Positions 1 through 9,600 of a stretch of DNA of 64,000 bases are shown one piece after another. The position numbers and the translations under genes were made by a program. A model generated the notes under the pieces. That model saw nothing but the letters and a program-made list of their open reading frames with translations, was not told the origin of the DNA and made no database searches. The first letter of the stretch is position 1. Every line of letters starts with the position of its first letter. Origin of the DNA: Isoetes taiwanensis (lineage: Eukaryota; Streptophyta; Lycopodiopsida; Isoetales; Isoetaceae); the NCBI GenBank assembly GCA_021234155.1, contig JAJEKV010000041.1, positions 8,070,917 through 8,134,916 on the forward strand. The letters are read 5' to 3'.

Positions 1-1010
1 AAGGATAGAGGGGATAAGTCTTTCTGAATCTCTTATAGATCCTCATAATTCTTTAGTCTTAGGTTAATCAGTTTTGATCTGGGAAGGAAGACTGATCTTC
101 ATTCTAAAGATTTTTTTATGGAAGTGGTAGATCCTTGGAAATTGACACCTAGTCCGGTTTTGGAAGGTGCAGTTACCAGATATAGCAAGATTTCTTTGAG
201 AGATCTGAAGGGGATTTTGAAAGAGGTAGCTCAGGCCTTGCGAAACATTTGCAGCAGCATGGAAGATAATCATAATCAAGGAGCAGATGGAACAGTTGAC
301 TTTAGATTGTTTCCTTCAAAGATCAAAACGTTGAAGGAAGGCCTTATTGGAGCTGGAGATAACATGAGAAAGGAGGATTAGATTATTCCTGGTGCTCAGA
401 GGAATTGGATATCAGTTTCAGCACATTACTGGTACCATCAATAAAGACATAGGTACAGAGAAAGGAGCTCAACTTAATTTGGCAAACTTACTTCAGCAGT
501 TCAAGAAAGAAAGAAATATTAACGTCCACAGAGTCTATGAGACCAAGAACATACAAACTTGTGGCTCTGCATGGAGGTTGATAACCTCCGGTTCACTAAC
601 ATAATTTATCACCTAAGAACATCAATTCATTTTCAACTAAAATTTCTAAGAAGATGATCTAATCATCTTAGATGCACCACGCAATGCTCTGATATTGGCA
701 TTTAGCTTTTTTCCCCTTTATGACTCCTCTTCTGGAAAGATTTACATTTCATTAATTATTTTGTGAGGGAGTGTGTACATAAGAAAAGAAAAAAATTTGA
801 GATTAATGCGAACGGCTAAGATTCTGGTTCTGTTTTGCTGCCGGTTCTTAGAGGAAAACAATACAAGAAGACAGATCTAGAGTTGAGGACAAGGTTAGGT
901 CGTCGTTTACCTGCTGACACTGTGGGCAGAAAGGTCATTTCAAATCCCAGGATCCAGACTTCAAGAGGTTATTCTTAATCCTCCCAAAATTCCTATCAAT
1001 TTTCTTCTAT
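1..1010 (+). pseudogene. Decayed Ty1/Copia gag remnant with zinc knuckle
   Basis: The + strand reads as a retrotransposon capsid region. Codons from about 118 include KTLKEGLIGAGDNM followed by a KED/LII-like segment, and after a frameshift near 380 the next frame continues with HITGTINKDIG and LLQQFKKE, the usual gag (UBN2-type) layout. At about 909-965 a CCHC zinc knuckle is visible (HCGQKGHFKS) with a stop replacing the residue after the first Cys. Stops and frameshifts make it non-functional. Near 684-700 the sequence resembles a reverse-oriented primer binding site (TGCTCTGATAT), so pieces of more than one element may be joined here. Assignment to Copia gag rests on this motif layout only; no LTR was identified. 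Confidence 0.55.
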
Positions 1011-1130
1011 GGCTACGAATGCGAATGGTATTCAATAGCTTTGGACTAGTTTTCCAGTCAATTTTTTTGTTCTTTATTTTTGGGTGTTTTGTGTGTATGG
1101 GGCCCCGGCGGGGCCCGCTGGATTAAAACA

Positions 1131-2266
1131 AACTCTACCCAAAAAACTTTACATATAAAGGTGGTGGGTCAGTTATTAATCGCACATTGAATCAGCAACC
1201 GTTGTATTAGATCCTGAATTTCAATTGGGTGGTCAAGATACAGATAGAAGTGCGGCTGATTGGAAGTCTTGATGCACAAATCGATAAGTATGCTATAAGT
1301 TCTCCGCTTTAGTGGGAGGACTATGGATCCGAACCAAAGAAATCACAAAGGGATGCTTTAAGAATACAGTTATATATTGGGGATATGCCTTGCGCCAGTG
1401 GTATGTTGATGTTAAACCAGAAGTTTTGACATAGGGCTTGGCCAGGATGGTGAGTGGGTTATCGTGGGCTCTCTTTCTTTTCAAAAATAAAATAAAAGTA
1501 GATCTCCATAATACTCTGCAGTAAATCAAGACACTCATGACCCTGCAAGCTTATAATCTTTATGTACTTGGAGTGATATTCTGTTGGATTTAAGGAGTTT
1601 CAATCTATGGTGGAGAACATGACAGGGCATAAAAATCTGAATTTGCACAGCAGTAATGGAGGAGAGTACACATGAAATGCATTCAATGAATACCTCCGAA
1701 CTCTACCCAAAAAACTTTGCATATAAAGGTGGTGGGTCAGTTATTATTCACACATTGAATCAGCAACCGTTGTATTAGATCCTGAATTTCAATTGGGTGG
1801 TCAAGATACAGATAGAAGTGCGGCTGATTGGGGTACAAGTCTTGATGCACAAATCGATAAGTATGCTATAAGTTCTCCGCTTTAGTGGGAGGACTATGGG
1901 TCCGAACCAAAGAAATCACAAAGGGATGCTTTAAGAATACAGTTATATATTGGGGATATGCCTTACGCCAGTGGTATGTTGATGTTAAACCAGAAGTTTT
2001 GACATAGGGCTTGGCCAGGATGGTGAGTGGGTTATCGTGGGCTCTCCGGAAATAAAATAAAAGTAGATCTCCATAATACTCTGCAGTAAATTAAGACACT
2101 CATGAACCCTGCAAGCTTAAAATCTTTATGTACTTGGAGTGATATTCTGTTGGATTTAAGGAGTTTCAATCTATGGTGGAGAACTTGACAGGGCATAAAA
2201 ATCTGAATTTGCACAGCAGTAATGGAGGAGAGTACACATGAAATGCATTCAATGAATACCTCCGAA
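1131..2266 (+). repeat. 568-bp head-to-tail tandem duplication
   Basis: Bases 1131-1698 and 1699-2266 are near-identical direct copies offset by 568 bases. Each begins CTCTACCCAAAAAACTT and ends with a short piece of Copia integrase (SDNGGEY-like codons before TACCTCCGAA). The second copy runs on into the rest of that integrase, so the duplication was made from DNA that already contained the Copia fragment. Small indels separate the copies, including loss of about 11 bases around 2045. No coding function is seen in the non-Copia part, which contains the dispersed repeat also found at 6300-6375 and 18024-18240. Confidence 0.9.
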
Positions 2267-3095
2267 ATGCAGGCATAAGAAGGCAGCTAACAGCTCCTCA
2301 TACGCCGCAACAAAATGGTGTTGTAGAACGCATGAATATGTCCATATGTAACTTGGCTATGAAGTATGCAAAAAGGTAAGCATCTACCTCAAAAATTTTG
2401 GGCAGCAGCAGTACGAACTGCAGCATACTTGATTAATAGAACGCTGACAAAAGCTTTAAATGGCATCACTCCGGAGGAGGCATTTATAGGTATGAAACCA
2501 ACAGTGAAGCATTTGAGAGTATTTGCATGCAATCTGAATCATAAATCTAAGTTTGATGAAAGAGCCATACCTTGTGTATTTGTTGGCTAGATTGAAAAGA
2601 GTAAAGCCTATAAGCTATGGGATCTGACAAACAAGAAAAAAGGTGAAACGTGTGAAAAGTTTTGGTATTACAAAGAATTTGAAGATTAGCCAAGTATAAG
2701 TAGTGGTGTTACGGATGTTCCAAATCAGAAAGCAAAATCTGATTTTCACTTTTTCAGCTCCTTCATGGTACTTTCTACCTTTCATGGAGAGCAAGATGAG
2801 AGACGAAGAACAAGAGCATTGCAATTTTGCTCTCATAACAGAAATTTTGAATGCTTCCCTTCTTCATATGAAGAAGCTGCTAAATGCCAAGAATAGCGAA
2901 ATGCAATGAATTAAGAGTACAAAGCTGTGATGAAAAACCAATTATGGGTGTTGGTTCCCAGACCATAAAATCAGCATGTAATAGGCTCAAAATGGGTCTT
3001 TAGAGTCAAATATAAGGCCGGTAGCAGCATAGATAAAGCAAGGCTGGCTGCAAAAGGTTATTCACAAAAAGAAGGAATAGATTACAAAGAAACAT
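2203..3095 (+). pseudogene. Copia integrase-RT remnant
   Basis: Decayed Copia pol in sense orientation. It begins in the integrase core (NGGEY, with a stop directly after) and continues with TAPHTPQQNGVVERMN, which carries the last acidic catalytic residue of the DDE triad. After a frameshift near 2370 it reads FWAAAVRTAAYLINR and KPTVKHLRVFAC, the integrase C-terminal region. From about 2925 it enters the N-terminus of RT (LWVLVPRP, GSKWVFRVKYKA, ARLAAKGYSQKEGIDY). It is cut off abruptly at about 3095, where an oppositely oriented Copia fragment begins. In-frame stops are present throughout, so this is a relic. Confidence 0.85.
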
Positions 3096-3295
3096 CTTGG
3101 AAAGTGCATGAGACCATTCCAAGATGTTGCCTGAGATCCTCCTCGAACTTTGTCCTGGAAAAGTCCTTTTGTCAAAATATCAACCACTTGGTGCTCTGTT
3201 CCGCAATGAACTAGATCAACATTATTAACTGCTTCTCTAATAAAATGACAGTGAGTGGCAATATGTTTCCTTCCGTTGTGAAATACTGGTCTTAG
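3096..3295 (-). pseudogene. Inverted Copia RNase H tail fragment
   Basis: Read on the - strand this encodes the end of a Copia RNase H: a KHIATHCHFIREAV segment followed by HCGTEHQVVDILTKGL, the conserved end of the domain. Orientation is opposite to the RT remnant immediately to its left, so the junction at about 3095 is a rearrangement and not a continuous element. Fragment only. Confidence 0.75.
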
Positions 3296-3357
3296 TCAAG
3301 TAAATACTGCTCAGGTTATCACAGTAGATTCTTACTAGTACCAAAGATCAAGAGCAG

Positions 3358-3627
3358 TGTTAGAATAGTATAATGTGATATATGTTGGACATGTTAAGTC
3401 ATTGTAACTTAACGTGAACTTAACGTTGTACCCAATGGGACATTTTATATTAGCCCATGGCCCCCTCATTTTTATCCTTTTCCCTATTTGCCACCCATCA
3501 TGAGGACGTGGCACATATATATGTACCATCTCATGAGTTAGTGTAAGATACTGCTCCTCCTTTGTTGCTTGCTGCGTCTCCTCTCTCCATTGAGTTTTGT
3601 TGTTCAGATCATCTTCTCCACTCAACA
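3358..3627 (+). repeat. Copia B 5' LTR
   Basis: The 270-bp LTR runs from TGTTAGAATAG to CTCAACA and is followed after two bases by the primer binding site at 3630-3641. It contains GAGGACGTGGCAC, a G-box/bZIP-like ACGTGGC motif, just upstream of ATATATATGTACC, a plausible TATA region. Confidence 0.88.
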
Positions 3628-3937
3628 TTTGGTATCAGAGCAGTGTTGTCATCCCTGGGTGCTTCATTCTGTGCAGGAGAGGAAGTATTTTGGGATGGTT
3701 TTTTCTGCCTTGTGGAAAACAGAGCAGATTTTAACCCTAACTTGTGTTTGAGCCTAGAGAGAAGCATCCCTCTGTTATGGAGAGTTGCATGCAGCCTTAA
3801 CCAAGCTAAAAGCAGCCCTTGAGTGTAAAAATCTGAAAAATTTGTTGTAGCAGCTTGCATATTGCCTTGCATGTCGAAGATAGAGTAGGAGTTTGCAGAT
3901 TTGTGGCTTTGATTAGAAGAGGCTTGTGTTTTTCACA

Positions 3938-4963
3938 ATGGACAGCCTGAAAAGGTGTTCATAAGTGAGAAGTTCTTGCTTAAAGGCAAGAACTGCTCTA
4001 TTTGGAAGGAGAAGATGTATCTTGCTGGAATTTGGCACGTAGTAGCTGGTGAAGACCAAAATGAAGATGACAAATCGGAGGAGTTGAACAAAAAGACGAG
4101 AGTTACACTACTTCCTGGGCATTGAAGTGCAAAAGACTGCCAATGGAATCTTTATCTGTCAGAAGAAGTATGCAGCAGATTTACTAAGGAAATTTCATAG
4201 GGAGACTGCTATACCAGCTTCTACGCCAATGGAGGTTGGCATTAAACTTTCTGCTCATGAGAAAGGTGCAAAATTATGCGATGCAATACTCTGTAGGGCA
4301 TTAATAGAAACCTTGAATCTCATTGTGACAAGACCTGATATCTCATTTGCCGTAGGAGAATGGAGTAGATTTTTGGCTAATCCTACTCAAACACATTGGA
4401 TTGCTGCTAAGAGAGTGCTGAGATACATCAAGAGAACACATGATTTTGGCATTCCGTATGAATCAAATGGTCAGCTTGATGTAGTTGGATACACAGATTC
4501 TGATATGGCTGGTTGTGTGGATACGAGAAGATCCACAAGTGGTTATGCATTCTCAATTGGAAGTGGTGTTGTAACTGTAACTTAGAAAAGTAAGAGACAA
4601 AACACAGTTGCAATTAGTACTGCTGAAGCAGAATATAAAGGTTGTAGCATTGCAGCATGTGAATCGGTTTGGATTCAAAAATTCATGGAAGAGATTGGGA
4701 TCCATGACAGCAGACCCACTTGCATTTTCACCGATAATAAGAGCAGCATACGCATTGCAAACAATCCTGTTTTTCACGGCAGAACTAAGCACATTGAGAC
4801 TACCTACCATTTTGTACGAGAGAAAGTTGAGAATGGAGAAGTTGATATTCAGTACTACAGGTCAGAAGATCAAATTGCAGATATTTTCATAATGAAGTTG
4901 ATATGGCGTGAGGAAAGAGAAGTCTGGAATACTACATTAGGGGAGAGTGTGAGAATAGTATAA
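3938..4963 (+). pseudogene. Copia B gag-to-RNase H deletion fusion
   Basis: An ATG at 3938 opens a gag start typical of Copia (after an early frameshift: EKFLLKGKNCSIWKEKM, IWHVVAGEDQ). At about 4098 it jumps directly to the end of RT (LLPGH/FLGIEVQKTANGIF, QKKYAADLLRKF). RNase H follows: VTRPDISFAVG, YTDSDMAGC and RRSTSGYAFSIG, then after a stop near 4583 STAEAEYKG and TDNKSSIRIANN. The RNase H acidic residues are visible, but frameshifts and stops break the frame and the enzyme core of RT is missing. It cannot support its own transposition. Confidence 0.85.
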
Positions 4964-5147
4964 TGTGATATATGTTGGACATGTTAAGTCATAATGTGTA
5001 ACTTAACGTGTAACTTAACGTTGTACCCCATGGGACATTTTGTATTAGCCCATGGCCCCTTAATTTTACTTTTTCCTCTATTTGCCACCCGCTATTTGCC
5101 ACCCGCCATGAGGACGTGGCACACATATATGTATTATCGTGTGAGTT

Positions 5148-5336
5148 AGCATAATACACAAGTTTCTTGCCCCTCCTTTGTTGCTTGTTGCATCTCCTTC
5201 TTTGTATATGAACTATCCCTAGAAAGGAGAAACACTCTCAATAGCATAATACACAAGTTTCTTGCCCCTCCTTTGTTGCTTGTTGCATCTCCTTCTTTGT
5301 ATATGAACTATCCCTAGAAAGGAGAAACACTCTCAA
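5148..5336. repeat. 95-bp tandem duplication
   Basis: AGCATAATACACAAG through AACACTCTCAA occurs twice in direct tandem (5148-5242 and 5243-5336) with essentially no differences. It spans the junction between LTR sequence and the inserted sequence, so it arose after that insertion. Confidence 0.9.
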
Positions 5337-5800
5337 GCAAAAGAATCCAACGGGCCTGAAACAAACAGAAATAACCAATTTCTTTTCATCTGAGTCAAAC
5401 GATGATAAGATGATAGTGGAGGCATTACAGAAGAGGAAGTATCCTGACCCTAAAGGGGTGACTTTGGCACTGTCTAAGAAGATGAAACGATCAGCAGTTA
5501 TGAAACATAAAGGGACCTTCCAGAAGAGGCCGAGCATGAAGCATCAAAGCAAGCCAAGTAAGGGTATTATGAACTACATTGCAGCAGTCACAGGAACGAA
5601 TGGGCTATCTCCATAGCAGATTTTTAGATTTTTAATATAAGTTCTGTTAACTTAATATTTATGTTTGTATATTTTAGCTAACAGGAGGGTTTTCCTCCTG
5701 GAGGTCTTGAATTCTGTATGTGTTATGGTCTCATAGACCCTTCGGGTCTTACGTAGACGTTAATAAATATTAACCTTTCTTTCTTTCTTTCTTTCTTTCC
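5337..5800 (+). mobile_element. Unrecognised insert with LINE-like 3' tail inside Copia B LTR
   Basis: Sequence foreign to the LTR. An open frame at 5410-5616 (68 codons) is very Lys-rich (KKMKRSAVMKHKG, MKHQSKPSKG) and ends in a stop before an AT-rich stretch. The 3' end reads CATAGACCCTTCGGGTCTTACG, TTAATAAATATTAACC and then a (TTTC)n run at about 5777-5799. A hairpin plus simple-repeat tail of this sort is typical of LINE or SINE 3' ends, and I infer a truncated non-LTR insertion. No RT domain is present, so the call is weak. The basic frame could be the end of a nucleic-acid-binding ORF. Confidence 0.4.
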
Positions 5801-5849
5801 ATTGTGTTTTGCTGTTCAGATCATCTTCTCCACTCAACATGGAGGCTAG

Positions 5850-6295
5850 TCTAAAATGAGACTTCCTTCAGACTGTCTATAAATCCTTTAGTTGCTACAT
5901 CTGATGCATCTGCAGCTACTCTATTTTCTTATGATTCTAAATCAAAATTTAAGCGAGAGTCCAAGTCTGAATCTATGCAACAATTCACTTGCTGGTATTG
6001 TGGTAAAAAGGACAAACTTGATGGATCTAGTTTCAACCTTTTGAACAGAAACTTCTACATCAGAAATCTAAGTCAAAGTCTGGCCATATTAACGAGATTG
6101 CAAGAAACTTCTCAAGGATTTTGCTGAATTTTTAAACAAAACGCTAAAGATCATAGTCCTCCTAATGAAGTTAGTGCTCATGATGTGGAGGAGGCATAAT
6201 TGCAGTTCCTCGATGTTGCTGCAGAGAATTTACAGCAGAATACTTGATTTGTAGGTGCTGTGGCCACCAAGCATTTGGCCAGGGGGTAAAAGTCC
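5850..6295 (+). pseudogene. Copia gag-protease remnant, same lineage as Copia D and E
   Basis: Sense-strand fragment containing a gag zinc knuckle start (FTCWYCGKKDK), a KSGHIN segment and, near 6200-6285, a degraded protease region (LQFLDVAAENLQQN, ATKHLARG-like). These match the order and wording of gag-protease in the antisense elements at 12845-17843 and 19589-24414 (CWHCGKKGH, LNLAAKNLPEDAW, ATKHLAGK). Several frameshifts and stops are present, and neither LTR is adjacent. Confidence 0.7.
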
Positions 6296-6299
6296 TGAT

Positions 6300-6380
6300 G
6301 CAATAAGTTCTCCTCTTTAGTGGGAGGACTATGGGTCCAAACCAAAGAAATCACAAAGGCATGCTTTAGGAATACTTAAC
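6300..6380 (+). repeat. Dispersed repeat fragment (family of 1131-2266)
   Basis: The segment TAAGTTCTCCTCTTTAGTGGGAGGACTATGG and what follows matches parts of the tandem units at 1290-1360 and 1860-1935. Only about 80 bases are retained. Confidence 0.75.
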
Positions 6381-6677
6381 CAAGGGGCTCGTTCGTCTCC
6401 TATTGATCGTCTTTTCAGTGTGTTCGGCCATGTGGTGAAGAAGGTTTAGGCTGCTACTTTCAAGAACTTGTGATCACAGTGGCATAATCGTTTTTGGCTT
6501 CCTAACTCTAATTACTTAGACGCTTGTCACAATCTCCTGCTGTTTGATCCCTGATCTAATGTTGGTCTAAGTAAATGATAAGCTCTTAATGTCTTGATTT
6601 TGTTCTAACCAAATGAAGCAGCTCTAAATATTGCCATGGTATATTGCCAAAGTTACTAATGTTTTCTGTTTCAACAG

Positions 6678-9600
6678 GGATATTGTTGTGCCTTCTCCTA
6701 TCAAGGACTATTTCCAATTTCTTGACAGACTGGAACTTGCATATGAGGTATTCATTTTGTTCATTAATGATGCAATATCTAGGCTCTAGTTGCCATACGA
6801 CACTATAACCTTGTACGTGCTTCTATAGGATGACAAACTTAAAGCTGCGAAATCTATATGTCATGCTTTTGAGGGCGAATATGAATTTTGCTGTCGAGGT
6901 AATTACCGTGGTTTATAGTTTGATGTATTCTTTAAATAATAGAACTTAATCAGTATGTAATTTATTTGAGCAAAAAATAGAAGTTTTATTCTATTCTATA
7001 GAGGTTCTTGCTACTATAACCACAATACTTCCATGAAGAATTACCCTGCTCTGGATATCATTCCTAAGTTGCAAGAACCTTAAAGATCAGAGCCGTGAAT
7101 ATAAATCAAATCTTCTTCTGCGCACTCAGAGAATATATCTCCAAAACCATGTTAATCAACTAGTTGCCTCTTTACACACCACATCTAGATCCTTTCCTCA
7201 TACTCTGACTCCATTGCATGCCATGCAACTGTTTCATTAGCAACTAATTTGGCCATCAAATTCAGTTCTATTTCTAATCTTCATAGCCTGAAAACCTTGC
7301 AATTATCCCTGCAGCAAAGAAGACTCCATTCTTCCAGCATCCAAGAAAATTTGTAACCAGTGTCCTCCTTGAAGCTTAAGCCACCCGTAGAAGCAAAAAA
7401 CAATGAACATCTGTTCGTCTTTGTTAATAGAACATATGCATTTATGGAGAAAGGTAAACAGATGAAGGTACTGATAAGCGGCTATAGACTTTACGAAAAA
7501 TGATCAACTGACTTGGCTTAGCTGTTTATATACATACATAGACACATCTATACAAATTCGTATTTTATACTAACATAGTTGTTTATTAAGAAACTGAAAT
7601 AACATGAAAAAAAAAACTCATTCCCTGATTGAGAGCAGCAGGTGAAATATGAAGACTTTGCGTCATTTAATTTACAATAGCTCCAGAGAGAGGTTTAGTA
7701 AACCCATCTGCAGACTGATCTTTAGTAGACCGATAGTGAAGGAGTGATGATTCAAGCCAGCATACTACAAAAGTGGGACCATTTCACATGCCACAAAATG
7801 CATCTGCAGATCAAGCATCTGGACATAAAATTGTGTTTTATCCGTGAACCTTTGGAGAACGAATAAATGTATTAGCCAGAGAAGCTTTTGAACTGTCATA
7901 GTAAGGGCCCTTAACTCCCTCTGATATGGTCATATCAATCTGAATACATGAGCAGCTCAAGATCTTCGAGATGGGAGTAGTGTAAACCTTCTTTAACAGT
8001 GTCTTTCAAATACTGCAGCACTTTCTTGGCAGCTCTCTAATGCGACATTTTCGGATCAGTCATAAACCTTGAAAGAAATCCTATTATATAAACAATGTCA
8101 GGTCGTGTGTTTTCAACATACAACAAAGCTTGTTAAAAAAATACTCGTATTTCATGCTCTTCTTCAATGTAGCGTGCTAAAAGATACTCATATTTCTGTT
8201 TGATACTGATACTGCTTTTTGATAGACTTATAGTCCTGTGATACAGCTCTAAAGAACTTATCCTTCAAGGTTTTTAACTGCTGCAAATAGTTTCTCATGT
8301 TAGCACAGTCTTAGAGTTTCAGATTTTGCATCGTTCCTTGCAAGTGTTAGTTAGAATGTATAATGTGATATATGTTGGACATGTTAATGACTTTGGCACT
8401 TAATCTTGCTGAAGTTTGGGACGTAGTAAGCTAGTGAAGACCAAAATGAAGATGACAAATGGGAGGAGTTGAAGAAAAAGGCCCTGCTGCTCATCAAACT
8501 TGGAATGGATGATTCCATGCAATGGCACATACTTGGAGTGAAAAGTGAGTGAAGCTTGGCGTAAATCTCAACAAAATCTATGAGATAAAGGACCATACAA
8601 GGAAGCAGTTCTTAAGGAATCAACTGAATAGCCTAAAGTTAAGGGAATGTAAAGATGTGAGTGACTTCATTGCGAAGATCACAGAAATTGCTGCACAATT
8701 GGATTCTATCGGATTTGAAGTTGAAGAGGACGAGTTGGAGTTGCTCAATGCCATATATCAGGGAGCACCAGACTGGGAGAATGAGCCTAGCTTCAAAGAG
8801 CTTGCAACAACCCTACAACAAAAGGTCTTGAGATCTCAAATCCTGGAACAAACGGAGCAGGTTAATTTCAGCAGCCAATTAAGAAGTAGGCGGAGTAGGG
8901 GTTGAGGAAATTGGAGAAATTTCCAACGCCAAGAAGAAGATACTGCCAAAACTAAGCCTCAACGAGGAGAACCTCAACGAGGAAGAGGCCATGAAAGGGC
9001 TGTGCAAATAGAGGTAGGGGGAGAGGCGAACGTTGGAGTTCATACTCCAACAAAAATATCAAATACTATTGTTGTGATGAAGTTGGCCATGTGATGAATG
9101 ATTACCCTCTAAAAAAGAGTATATTGAAGATGAAACTTAAAAAGTAGTCCCGTTACCTTGAAGAAGGGTCGCCATCAAGCTCGGGAGAAGAAATCTCTAC
9201 GGATGCTAAAGATTTTGCAATCGTTTGTACATGAGGTTGATCATGTAAAATACAAGTCCGATAGGTGTGTTGCTTGTTTGGATAGTAGCTGCTCGACTCA
9301 TGTAACAGGTAATAAATCTCTTTTCTCAAAGCTCACAAAGTATAATGGAGATAAAATCCTTTTAGGAGATGATTCCTCTTTAGCAATAGAAGGGGATGGA
9401 AATGTAATAGTGAAAGGAGAAGGAGACGCTATTGTGACATTTCAAAATGTCAAACTTGTACCGGGTTTAAAGAGGAATCTGTTTTCTGTTGCTTGCAAAA
9501 TGTTTTTTTTTTCTGATGAAGATGAAACAATAATTATTCAGTCAAGTGAAGAATTCGTGAAGATTATACGAAATACGAAGGTAATTGCTCGTGCAGGAAG

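Larger units (their letters stand above)
3358..5839 (+). mobile_element. Copia B: internally deleted Ty1/Copia LTR element
   Basis: Two related LTRs (3358-3627 and 4948-5839, the second interrupted) flank a short internal region. A TGGTATCAGAG primer binding site starts at 3630 and a purine tract AGGGGAGAG lies just before 4948. The LTRs start TGTTAG/TGTGAG and end CTCAACA. Coding content is a small N-terminal gag piece joined directly to the end of RT and RNase H, so protease, integrase and most of RT are deleted. Flanks are AGCAG on the left and TGGAG on the right, so no target duplication is evident; recombination or later rearrangement at one end is likely. It is of the same family as Copia C. 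Confidence 0.88.
4948..5839 (+). repeat. Copia B 3' LTR, interrupted
   Basis: This matches the 5' LTR from TGTGAGAATAG through GAGGACGTGGCACAC up to about 5200, where foreign sequence enters. LTR sequence resumes at about 5799 (CCATTGTGTTTTGCTGTTCAG) and finishes CTCAACA at 5839. It also holds a short local duplication, CTATTTGCCACCCG, at about 5079-5107. Confidence 0.8.

Noticed and set aside
684-760. A reverse primer binding site and LTR start near 690
   Set aside because: TGCTCTGATATTGGCA matches only partly and no partner LTR or purine tract could be found.
6420-6445. A possible 25-base exon (AG before TGTGTTCGGCC, GT after GAAGAAG) upstream of the SET gene
   Set aside because: Its translation does not match the region expected before the first recognised exon, and it lies in rearranged repeat sequence.
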